Below the pieces are notes generated by a model. That model saw only the letters and a list, made by a program, of their open reading frames with translations. It did no database searches and had not been told where the DNA came from. A stretch of 15,327 nt of DNA, taken from an uncultured Caryophanales bacterium. Lineage in GTDB: Bacteria > Bacillota_I > Bacilli_A > RF39 > UBA660. Below, one piece after another: positions 8,626 to 15,327 of this stretch. The first letter of the stretch is position 1. Every line of letters begins with the position of its first letter. The stretch is taken from assembly GCA_946628045.1 (NCBI GenBank), contig CAMOVZ010000012.1:1-15327 (forward strand). The letters run 5' to 3'. The position numbers were made by a program, and so were the translations under genes.

Positions 8626-9390
8626 TTCTTTATAATCTTTTCCCATTTGGGCTTTATAGTAGTGATTACATACTTTTTCAGTATCACCTATCTCTACAAT
8701 TTTTCCATGTTCTAACCATACTACTTTAGTACATAGTTCTCTTATTGCTTCAATTGAGTGTGATACGTATAGTACTGTAGTTCCACCTCTAATTAATTCA
8801 AGCATTTTGTTTTTACTTTTTTCTTGGAACTTAATATCTCCTACTGATAATATTTCATCAACAATTAGTATTTCTGGATCAACTATTGTTGCTATAGAGA
8901 AAGCTAACTTAGCAATCATACCTGATGAGAAATTCTTTACTGGAGCATCTAAGAAGTCTTTTAATTCAGAAAACTCTACTATCTCATCAAATTTTGATTC
9001 TAGGAATTTCTTTGAATAACCTAATATAGCTCCATTTAGGAATATGTTTTCTCTAGCAGTTAATTCATCATCAAAGCCTGCTCCCAATTCTATCATTGGT
9101 GATATAACACCATTTACTTCAATTTTTCCTTTGGTTGGTTTCATTACTCCACTAACTACCTTTAATAAAGTACTTTTACCAGCTCCATTTGATCCAATTA
9201 ATCCTACTACTTCTCCTTTATTTATATGTAATGATACATCTGTTAAGGCCCAGAAATTATTTTTCTGTTTTATTTTTTTTCTTTGCTTTCTTATTTTAGG
9301 ATCGAATAAATTAACGAATCCTTGTTTTATAGAAAAACCTTTTTCTATACCTAAGTTAAAGCGCATTGATACATTTTTTATGTCTATCAT
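8617..9390 (-). CDS. ABC transporter ATPase for surface polysaccharide/teichoic acid export (Wzt/TagH type)
   Basis: A 257-residue ATPase that powers glycan export together with the permease encoded just upstream. Walker A is GSNGAGKST (66-74), the signature is NFSSGM (153-158), Walker B is ILIVDE (174-179) and the H-loop is His211. ISPMIELGAGFDDELTAREN (96-115) is the typical Wzt/TagH segment in the Q-loop region. A 25-residue basic insert (about 20-45) before the ATP site is also seen in this subfamily. The protein ends soon after the nucleotide domain, so it lacks the carbohydrate-binding C-terminal domain of O9a-type Wzt and the long C-terminal extension of Bacillus subtilis TagH. A full AAGGAGG (9404-9398) overlaps the permease stop codon. 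The call as polysaccharide exporter is firm; the exact cargo is not known. Confidence 0.95.
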   Translation of the reverse strand: MIDIKNVSMRFNLGIEKGFSIKQGFVNLFDPKIRKQRKKIKQKNNFWALTDVSLHINKGEVVGLIGSNGAGKSTLLKVVSGVMKPTKGKIEVNGVISPMIELGAGFDDELTARENIFLNGAILGYSKKFLESKFDEIVEFSELKDFLDAPVKNFSSGMIAKLAFSIATIVDPEILIVDEILSVGDIKFQEKSKNKMLELIRGGTTVLYVSHSIEAIRELCTKVVWLEHGKIVEIGDTEKVCNHYYKAQMGKDYKEKK

Positions 9391-9402
9391 GTAATTACCT
9401 CC

Positions 9403-10215
9403 TTAGATATAATAGATAAATTTATCTTGATTTTTCTTAAAGATAAATCCACCTATTAATAGAGTTCCTAAACCTATTGCTCCCATTAATGCCAATTGTG
9501 AAAAAGATGGCCTCATTCCATATAGAACAATACTTCTTGCTCCTGTTAGGAATTGATATAAAGGATTAAATTGGAATAGTTTTTGTAAGTTTTCAGGTAA
9601 AATATCAATACTATAGAATACTGGAGTAAAATAGTTCCAGATTGTTAGAATAATTCCATATATATAGAACATGTCTCTTAAAAATACAGATATACAAGAT
9701 AAGGCTAATCCCATTCCAACTGTAAACATAAATAAACATAAAAATATATATGGAAGTATTAAATAATACCAGTTAATACTAGCTGGATATGTACCTAAAC
9801 CAAATTGTGTTAATAATATGATTGCTGTCCAAGGAATTAAAGTTAAGATAAAGTTAATTCCTACAAACAAACACTTTGATAGTGGAAAAATATATTTTGG
9901 TATATATACTTTATTAATTAATGCAGCATTTTCTACGACACTAGTCATAGCAGAATTTGATGCTTCACTAAAGTATTGAAACATTATAATACCAGTTAAT
10001 AAATATACTAAATAATTAATTCCTTCAACTTTAAATCTAAACATTTGTGAAAATACTATTGCCATTACTGACATCATTAGTATTGGATATAGTAAACTCC
10101 AAAGTACACCTAAAACTGAACGCTTATATTTTCTTTTAAAATCTCTTGTTATTAATTGTGTCATTAAGTACCAATAGTGTCTAAAATTAGATACTATATT
10201 AGTAATACTTTTCAT
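9403..10215 (-). CDS. ABC-2 type polysaccharide export permease (Wzm/TagG type)
   Basis: A 270-residue inner-membrane permease with six helices, at about 36-58, 66-84, 113-137, 150-174, 182-201 and 241-259. Before the first helix is the amphipathic RDFKRKYKRSVLGVLW (24-39), diagnostic of Wzm/TagG permeases. FNPLYQFLTGAR (216-227) sits in the re-entrant region before the last helix. It is expected to pair with the ATPase encoded 12 bases downstream and move an undecaprenyl-linked glycan across the membrane. The ATG is preceded by GAGGGAG with about 8 bases of spacing. A candidate promoter lies just upstream, so the transporter pair may be expressed apart from the two upstream genes. Confidence 0.95.
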   Translation of the reverse strand: MKSITNIVSNFRHYWYLMTQLITRDFKRKYKRSVLGVLWSLLYPILMMSVMAIVFSQMFRFKVEGINYLVYLLTGIIMFQYFSEASNSAMTSVVENAALINKVYIPKYIFPLSKCLFVGINFILTLIPWTAIILLTQFGLGTYPASINWYYLILPYIFLCLFMFTVGMGLALSCISVFLRDMFYIYGIILTIWNYFTPVFYSIDILPENLQKLFQFNPLYQFLTGARSIVLYGMRPSFSQLALMGAIGLGTLLIGGFIFKKNQDKFIYYI

Positions 10216-10243
10216 ATAATTGTCTCCCTCTCATACATTGTCG

Positions 10244-10272
10244 ATTATAGCACAGTATAATAATATTATCTA
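10244..10272 (-). promoter_or_regulatory. Candidate promoter of the ABC exporter pair
   Basis: On the minus strand TAGATA (10272-10267, 4 of 6 to a -35) is followed by 17 bases and the extended -10 TGCTATAAT (10252-10244, perfect hexamer). The -35 box overlaps the stop codon of the pyruvyl transferase gene, and the only intergenic space is the 50 bases at 10216-10265. The extended -10 makes it credible despite the weak -35. Confidence 0.5.
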
Positions 10273-11429
10273 GTCTTATTAGCTTTTTTTTGATATATTT
10301 TATCAAGTATTTTAAATGACTTAGATCCTTTTACTTTTTGAAAATAATCATAATCTTTTTTCATTTTTTTATTTTCTGCCTCTAAAGCATTTATTTTTTC
10401 CATATAAAGTGTCTTCTTATATTCTTCTCTCTTTAGTTCTTCTTTAAATAATTCTATTTCTGGTAATAATGCTTGTGTTGGCTTTTCTTTTATGAAGTCA
10501 TTTAAGGTTTTTAGTAATTGCTTTCTATATTTTTCATAGTGATTACTATTTTTTACAGATAGAATATCTTCTTTAGTCATACTATAGAACTCATTTTCTG
10601 TACAATTTGTTAAGAATTCTTTAAATGTTTCTATTCTATCAGCGTTATAATCATAAAATATTAATAATACATTAGTCTTTAATCCAAGACAAGGAAGTCC
10701 TACATGTATTCTATCTGTTACTACTAAAGATGCATTTTGATATAGTTTTAATTGTTTTTCAACAAGTTTCATTCTTTCTTTTAAACTTAGATTAGAATGC
10801 TTTTCTATAAACTTTTTTCTCTCTTCATCTGTTGCTTTATCAAATTTGTTAATTATATCTATCTTATCATCATAAGCAGTTTTTTCATCTATAAATAACC
10901 AATGTGTCGTTTCTATTACTTCTTTATCAGTAGTCTTTCTAAGATATTCTACTATTTTAGGATTCATATCAACAGCAACAATATAGTCTTTGTTCTCTTT
11001 TTTACCGATTGGATCTATAGTAGTAGTTAAACAACTACTGAAATATGTGTTTTTATAGCCAAGTTTTTTTAATAATTCATTGGTATTTTTATCTCGGCAT
11101 CCAATCTTATACTTAGACATTTTTTCTTTAGCATAACCAGTAAGAAAAGTATAACCTGGTTGGAGTATTAAATCATTTTTACTAAAGTGCATAGAAACAA
11201 ATAAAGGATTGATATATGGTGATATCAAAAACTTATCTTTATTGTGATTAAACCAACCATTCATTACTACTTTTACTTGTTCTTTTTTAGTTGGATAAAA
11301 AGAAGAAATATCTTCTCTATCAATAATGTAATCTACTCTAGGTAAATGTCTATAAACAGCATATGCTTGGATATCATCGCCTAAATTAGCTGTATCTTTA
11401 TATAATAATAGTCCATATTTATCTTTCAT
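10266..11429 (-). CDS. Polysaccharide pyruvyl transferase family protein with C-terminal coiled coil
   Basis: A 387-residue protein of the PS_pyruv_trans family, which adds a pyruvate ketal from phosphoenolpyruvate to a sugar of a surface glycan. The GT-B-like fold begins GLLLYKDTANLGDDIQAYAV (6-25), with the family NLGDD-IQ signature. The second half holds YQNASLVVTDRIHVGLPCLG (230-249); the R240-x-H242 pair matches the active-site Arg and His known from the yeast enzyme Pvg1. Residues 325-365 are a charged heptad-like helix, followed by KGSKSFKILDKIY (367-379), a short tail like those ending many polysaccharide-assembly proteins, perhaps for docking. The ATG shares a base with the upstream stop (TAATG, 11431-11427), so the two are translationally coupled. 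Some family members may act on other donors, so the ketal itself is inferred. Confidence 0.88.
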   Translation of the reverse strand: MKDKYGLLLYKDTANLGDDIQAYAVYRHLPRVDYIIDREDISSFYPTKKEQVKVVMNGWFNHNKDKFLISPYINPLFVSMHFSKNDLILQPGYTFLTGYAKEKMSKYKIGCRDKNTNELLKKLGYKNTYFSSCLTTTIDPIGKKENKDYIVAVDMNPKIVEYLRKTTDKEVIETTHWLFIDEKTAYDDKIDIINKFDKATDEERKKFIEKHSNLSLKERMKLVEKQLKLYQNASLVVTDRIHVGLPCLGLKTNVLLIFYDYNADRIETFKEFLTNCTENEFYSMTKEDILSVKNSNHYEKYRKQLLKTLNDFIKEKPTQALLPEIELFKEELKREEYKKTLYMEKINALEAENKKMKKDYDYFQKVKGSKSFKILDKIYQKKANKTR

Positions 11430-13618
11430 TATTTCTTCCTTTCTCTAAGTTTTCGTATTTCAATTTTTGATAGTTTAAATGGATAAGTTGCTATATCTAA
11501 ACATGCTCTACCTAAGCGTCTAGTTAAATAATATTCTTCGCTATGTTTAGTAGCTGGTCCACTATCTACTTTTGGTATTTTATTATTAAAGTATGAATAG
11601 TATTTATTGATTAGTGTTTGGTATTCATATTGAGTTCCCATTAAGTAATGATTATAGTTTTCATATATTGTATTTTTAAATATTTTTAGTAATTTAGCAT
11701 TTTCTAATACTTTTTTATTTGGATTTTTAATAATATCATCAATATTATTCTCCATATTTTCTATCATTTTATTTAGTGAGAAAGATGCTAATACTCTCTT
11801 TCTGCAATTTCTTTTTAATCTGTCTAGATTCGAAGTAATATATTTTAATCCAGATACGTAATTATTAACTTCTTCTTCTGTATAATTATAGTTTTCTATT
11901 TCTGTTTCTTCTTGTAGTAGTGGAACTATGTAACCTACTTTATCATCTATTAATTCTTTATGCCCTCCTACATCGGCTGATAGGATTGGTACAGACATTG
12001 AAAGGGATTCATAGGCTGTTAAAGCTAATCCCTCTTTTATAGAACAATTAATAGTAATATCACACATAGAATAAAATTCTTTTGTATTTGATATACTTCC
12101 TAAAAAGATAACATTATTCTCTAATTCATAGGCTTTTATTTTTCTTTTAAATTCATTTAGTAGAATACCATCTCCAGCAATTATGAATTTATAATTAGGA
12201 TTATCTTTTATACTTTCTTTTATTATTTCGGCTAAAAGTAGTGGCCTTTTTTCTTTACCAATTCTACATATATAACCAATAGTAATATTATTTTCTAAAT
12301 TATATTTTTCTCTAACTTGTTTTCTTAATTCCTCATTTGGACTAAATATATCAGTATCTACTCCAATATAGACAGTATCTGTTTTTTCTTTTGGAATATT
12401 AAAGAGTTCATTACACATCTTTTCGGCTGATTTATTACATATTAAAGTTTTATCAATTAATTCTGTCATGGCCATACTATCTCTAGCATATCCACCATTT
12501 CTATTATATAATTCTGCAGAATGGATATAATCAATTATTGGTAACTTTGGATATTGCATTTTAAGAAATGGTATTAAGTTATAACCAAAAGTAGAATTGC
12601 TTATCATAACTAGATCAATATCTCTAGTATCTATCATATATTCTATAAATGTTGGCCAATCACTTCTGTTGATAAAACTAGCCATTTCAAATACGTCGCT
12701 AGTATACTTTTCAAATTCTTGTCTCCAAACATATTCTTTAGGATGGTCTGTAACAATAGATACATTATATTTATCTTTATTAATTAGTCTGATTAACTCA
12801 ATATTAAAACGATCTGCTCCACCAATATTCATCCATGGAATTATTAATAAGATATTTGTCTTTTTATTGTTCTTTTTATTAATACTTAGAATATCTTTCT
12901 TACTTTTTATTATTTCCCAATAATATTCTTCTTTAGGATAATTATCGATGCTAGCTTTAAATACTTCTTTTTCAATAATTGGATATGTTTTATTATTTAA
13001 ATCAGATAGTGATTTATTAGTGTAGAAGCCATAATAACTTTGATGAATTATTTTTTCATCTTTAATAATTTGAGAGAAAAATTCCCAAGTTTTAATATCA
13101 GATATAGAATAATTAAATATCTTATCTCTTAGGATGTTTCTAAAGACTAGATTAGGAACTGGTAAGTATTTATTATGTAGTATTTTATAATCAAACATAT
13201 AATTATATACCTTTTCATCTTTGTAATTAATTGTATCTGTATAAGTTATATTACTATTATTAAATGTTAGAGTTAAATAAGATGTTTCTAGGTATTGTTC
13301 TGCTATAAATTCTCCAGCTGAAATTATAGTAAAGAAAGGAATTTTTTCTATTTCAGATATGACTTTATTAACAGATCTTTTATTATTAATAATGCTAATT
13401 CTTTGGTCTATTTCGCAGAATTTTTTTATATCTTTTGAGCTGGTTAATACTGCTATTTCTATGGCTTTTAAGGTTGATGATGCGACTGATAAAACAGTCT
13501 TTTTTATGTCTTCTATTTCTTTGTCAAAGCCATCTATTATGACGCAAACTAAAGCATTACTACTATTATTTTCTTTTTTTAGTTTTTCAGAAAATTGTTT
13601 GTTATAAATAAAATCCAT
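11429..13618 (-). CDS. Bi-domain glycosyltransferase: degenerate GT2-like N-terminus plus active-looking GT4 domain
   Basis: A 729-residue cytoplasmic-type protein. Residues 253-640 form a GT4 GT-B enzyme: LLIIPWMNIGGADRFNIEL (257-275), IGYICRIGKEKRPLLLAEII (447-466), AGDGILLNEFKRKI (481-494), and EGLALTAYESLSMSVPIL (529-546) with the donor-binding E529-x7-E537 pair. Residues 20-235 follow the plan of a GT2 domain (ALVCVIIDGFDKEIEDIKKT, 22-41), but where the metal-binding DxD should be there is IISAGEFIAEQYLE (98-111), and the earlier acidic site reads LTSSKD (58-63). I take this part to be a catalytically dead fold kept for structure or acceptor binding. A basic tail ends the protein (RKLRERKK). 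It is the first gene of the right unit; GAGGTG lies 5 bases before the ATG. The GT4 call is strong, the sugar is unknown. Confidence 0.92.
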   Translation of the reverse strand: MDFIYNKQFSEKLKKENNSSNALVCVIIDGFDKEIEDIKKTVLSVASSTLKAIEIAVLTSSKDIKKFCEIDQRISIINNKRSVNKVISEIEKIPFFTIISAGEFIAEQYLETSYLTLTFNNSNITYTDTINYKDEKVYNYMFDYKILHNKYLPVPNLVFRNILRDKIFNYSISDIKTWEFFSQIIKDEKIIHQSYYGFYTNKSLSDLNNKTYPIIEKEVFKASIDNYPKEEYYWEIIKSKKDILSINKKNNKKTNILLIIPWMNIGGADRFNIELIRLINKDKYNVSIVTDHPKEYVWRQEFEKYTSDVFEMASFINRSDWPTFIEYMIDTRDIDLVMISNSTFGYNLIPFLKMQYPKLPIIDYIHSAELYNRNGGYARDSMAMTELIDKTLICNKSAEKMCNELFNIPKEKTDTVYIGVDTDIFSPNEELRKQVREKYNLENNITIGYICRIGKEKRPLLLAEIIKESIKDNPNYKFIIAGDGILLNEFKRKIKAYELENNVIFLGSISNTKEFYSMCDITINCSIKEGLALTAYESLSMSVPILSADVGGHKELIDDKVGYIVPLLQEETEIENYNYTEEEVNNYVSGLKYITSNLDRLKRNCRKRVLASFSLNKMIENMENNIDDIIKNPNKKVLENAKLLKIFKNTIYENYNHYLMGTQYEYQTLINKYYSYFNNKIPKVDSGPATKHSEEYYLTRRLGRACLDIATYPFKLSKIEIRKLRERKK

Positions 13619-13652
13619 ATAATCACCTCATAGAATTACTCCTATAATTCTT

Positions 13653-13681
13653 ATTATACTTATATTTTTTATTATTGTAAA
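13653..13681 (-). promoter_or_regulatory. Promoter of the glycosyltransferase/pyruvyl transferase/ABC exporter unit
   Basis: On the minus strand TTTACA (13681-13676, 5 of 6) is followed by a 17-base spacer and a perfect TATAAT (13658-13653). It lies 35 bases before the ATG at 13618. The -35 box sits in the T tract of the terminator of the upstream lysozyme gene, so termination and new initiation are packed together. Confidence 0.7.
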
Positions 13682-13703
13682 ATAAAAAAGGCCGAAGCCT
13701 TTT
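13679..13703 (-). terminator. Intrinsic terminator of the GH25 lysozyme gene with a UUCG loop
   Basis: Read on the minus strand: AAAAGGC (13703-13697), TTCG loop (13696-13693), GCCTTTT (13692-13686), then a T-rich tract with a single A to 13679. The closing C(UUCG)G tetraloop is unusually stable. The stem starts inside the TAA stop codon of the lysozyme gene (13704-13702). Confidence 0.88.
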
Positions 13704-15327
13704 AATAGAATAATACACTTACATCTACGTCACCATTAATTCCAGGTACATATTCAGTAGATGAATATTGCCACATATTAAAGTTTCCTTGATATGTTGG
13801 ATAATGATAATATTGGGCAACCCAAAGTTTATATGATGATAATCTACTCATATCTAGATTTTCATTTAAGAAATTTTTACTTGCATAAATCATAGGAGTA
13901 TATCCTGCTGATTTTATTCTTTCTAGGAATGCTACAGCAACTTTTGTTCTTTGATCGACAGATAAGTAGTCTGCTCTACCAGCACGACGACCATTTTCCC
14001 ATGCTCCTGTGTATTCAGTGTCAAAAGCTATTGGCATATTAAAGACAGATTTACCTCCGGCAGCTTCTAGCATTCTTATAGTCATATCTGCTTCTTCAAT
14101 GGCTTCTTTTTCAGTAGTTGCTTGTGAATAAAAATATGCTCCTACTTTTAAGCCTACTGATTTAGCTCCTTGAACGTTTTGATAGAAGTATTCGTCTTCA
14201 ACTAATCTTCCAGAATCTCCATAGCCTCTAAATCCTGCTCTTACGATTGCTCCATCAACACTTCCACTGTTTTTTACTGTTGGCCAATCAATTGTTTTTT
14301 GATATTTTGAAACGTCTATTATTTTTTGAACACCTTCACCTATTAGTACTCCAAGTGAGTTAAAGAAACATTTTTGACCAGCTATAATATACCAGTCATC
14401 AGCAAATTTACCATTAGTAAAATAATATTTTCTATTACCATTACTATCAGTTACAAAGCCAGTTTTAAGTTTTCCATTAGATTCAAAATTATAATTAATA
14501 CCATCGATAGTTTTATTACCAGTAACCATTGATCCATTATCTAAATCAAAATAGTACATTGAACCATCAATACTTACCCAGCCAGTTCTCATTTGACCAT
14601 TTAGTCTTCCAAAGAATCTTCTAATACCATCTGGTGTAGTTACAAAACCAGTTACCATTTCACCAGTATTTTTAAAGTAATAGTAATAGTCATCAATTTT
14701 TAAGAAACCTGTTCGCATTGGATGATCATCTAATCTTCCAAAGAAATATGTATTTCCATTATAGTTTTGGAATCCCCATGATTTTACGCCTGAAGTATTA
14801 TAAAAATATGATTTATTATTTAATGTTACAATACCTGTTCTTCTAACTCCATTTGTATCATAATAATATTCTTTATCATCTTTTATAAGAACTCCAGTAT
14901 ACATAGTTCCATCTTCATTAAACAAGTAATGATTATTATTTATAATTATTTCTCCAGTTCGCATTTCATTACTACCTACTCTACTAAAGAAATAAGTATT
15001 ATTATTTATAGTTTGGAATGATGATACTCTTTTTCCATTTTCATCATAATAATATTTCTTATTATTTTCTTCAAACCATCCAGTAGTCATTTTTCCATCA
15101 TTATTAAAATGATAGTAATCTCCATCGATATATAATAATCCTGTACGCATTGGATGATCATTATATCTTCCAAAGAAGTAAGTATCATTTCCTATTTTTT
15201 GGAAACCTCCTACTCTTTTTCCTTCATTATCAAAATAATAAGTAGTATTATTTTCTGTTAATAAGCCTTTATGCATTTTTCCGTCTTCATTAAAATGATA
15301 GTAATTTCCATCGATATTTAATGTTCC
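13702..15327 (-). CDS. GH25 lysozyme with N-terminal cell-wall-binding repeats (5' end beyond the window)
   Basis: The C-terminal 541 residues of a larger secreted-type enzyme. The reading frame stays open through the right edge and the repeats continue there, so the Met at 15276 is an internal residue (KMHKG within a repeat), not the start. Numbering from that Met, residues 318-524 are a GH25 muramidase, which cuts the N-acetylmuramic acid to N-acetylglucosamine bond of peptidoglycan. Catalytic-site acids are visible: D321 (IIDVSKYQ), D419 and E421 (AFDTEYT), and D516/D518 near the end (GDVDVSVLFY). Everything before residue 315 is tandem aromatic repeats of the choline/glucan-binding type (CW_binding_1-like). 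The signal peptide is not in view. Likely role: wall remodelling or attachment near the glycan made by the neighbouring genes. The gene ends in its own terminator, so it is not in one transcript with them. Confidence 0.93.
   Translation of the reverse strand, partial: GTLNIDGNYYHFNEDGKMHKGLLTENNTTYYFDNEGKRVGGFQKIGNDTYFFGRYNDHPMRTGLLYIDGDYYHFNNDGKMTTGWFEENNKKYYYDENGKRVSSFQTINNNTYFFSRVGSNEMRTGEIIINNNHYLFNEDGTMYTGVLIKDDKEYYYDTNGVRRTGIVTLNNKSYFYNTSGVKSWGFQNYNGNTYFFGRLDDHPMRTGFLKIDDYYYYFKNTGEMVTGFVTTPDGIRRFFGRLNGQMRTGWVSIDGSMYYFDLDNGSMVTGNKTIDGINYNFESNGKLKTGFVTDSNGNRKYYFTNGKFADDWYIIAGQKCFFNSLGVLIGEGVQKIIDVSKYQKTIDWPTVKNSGSVDGAIVRAGFRGYGDSGRLVEDEYFYQNVQGAKSVGLKVGAYFYSQATTEKEAIEEADMTIRMLEAAGGKSVFNMPIAFDTEYTGAWENGRRAGRADYLSVDQRTKVAVAFLERIKSAGYTPMIYASKNFLNENLDMSRLSSYKLWVAQYYHYPTYQGNFNMWQYSSTEYVPGINGDVDVSVLFY
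14326..15327 (-). repeat. Tandem cell-wall-binding repeats with a higher-order three-module period
   Basis: Coding repeat array of about 20-21 residues per module. The motif MRTG recurs at codons starting 15150, 14964, 14718 and 14592, that is 62, 82 and 42 residues apart, close to 3, 4 and 2 modules. Each is preceded by a longer module with FFGR or FFSR. At the DNA level CGCATTGGATGATCAT occurs in two copies (14716-14731 region and 15146-15161 region), and TAAAATGATAGTAAT recurs 186 bases apart (15105 and 15291), showing fairly recent duplication. The array continues past the right edge. Confidence 0.85.

Noticed and set aside
15274..15276. ATG at 15276 as the start of the lysozyme gene
   Set aside because: The frame remains open to 15327 and the residues upstream are another binding repeat (DGNYYHFNEDGK), so the codon is internal and the gene is cut by the window edge.
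14326..15327. Repeats as a possible CRISPR or non-coding repeat array
   Set aside because: The repeats are diverged, in frame, and translate into the aromatic-glycine cell-wall-binding pattern; no constant direct repeat with unique spacers is present.
1..15327. Alternative genetic code (TGA as Trp), suggested by extreme AT richness and no TGA stop among ten genes
   Set aside because: Trp is encoded by TGG (for example in CWFGD near 6920), all proteins are full length for their families under the standard code, and TAA/TAG dominance is expected at this base composition.

Overview
The window comes from a very AT-rich Bacillota-type bacterium. All ten genes use ATG starts where a start can be judged, are preceded by strong Shine-Dalgarno sites (AAGGAG, AGGTGG, GAGGTG types), and end in TAA or TAG. 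Trp is encoded by TGG, so the standard bacterial code fits. A secreted-type lysozyme with cell-wall-binding repeats shows that the organism has a peptidoglycan wall, which argues against a wall-less Mollicute. A gut-associated low-GC Bacilli or Clostridia lineage is my guess; the sequence does not fix the genus.

The whole window is a cell-surface polysaccharide or teichoic-acid-like glycan locus. From right to left, mostly transcribed leftward, it holds: (1) 13702-15327, the 3' part of a GH25 lysozyme with a long N-terminal array of aromatic cell-wall-binding repeats, cut by the right edge and closed by a UUCG-loop terminator. (2) A four-gene unit, 13618 down to 8617, behind a good promoter at 13653-13681: a two-domain glycosyltransferase (degenerate GT2 plus GT4), a polysaccharide pyruvyl transferase, an ABC-2 permease (Wzm/TagG type) and its ATPase (Wzt/TagH type). 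(3) One rightward gene, 7037-8599, a DUF2142 polytopic membrane protein, convergent with the ATPase gene across a shared bidirectional terminator. (4) A second leftward unit from 6945 to 7, divergent from the DUF2142 gene: a GT32+GT4 two-domain glycosyltransferase, a second bi-domain glycosyltransferase (GT-B-like half plus GT2), a GtrB-like polyprenyl-phosphate glycosyltransferase, and a DUF6020-like multi-pass protein fused to a C-terminal GtrA domain.

Read together (inference): the cytoplasmic two-domain transferases build a lipid-linked glycan, the pyruvyl transferase may add an acidic ketal, and the ABC pair exports the polymer. GtrB loads a sugar onto polyprenyl phosphate, the GtrA domain moves it across the membrane, and the fused DUF6020 part (and perhaps the DUF2142 protein) could transfer it to a target on the outer face. 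The most unusual points are the GT-C-like/GtrA fusion beside gtrB under its own internal promoter, the three consecutive-type two-headed glycosyltransferases of which two carry a domain that looks catalytically decayed, and a higher-order repeat in the lysozyme.

No tRNA, rRNA, CRISPR array, insertion sequence or phage gene was seen, and no stretch longer than about 100 bases lacks a gene.
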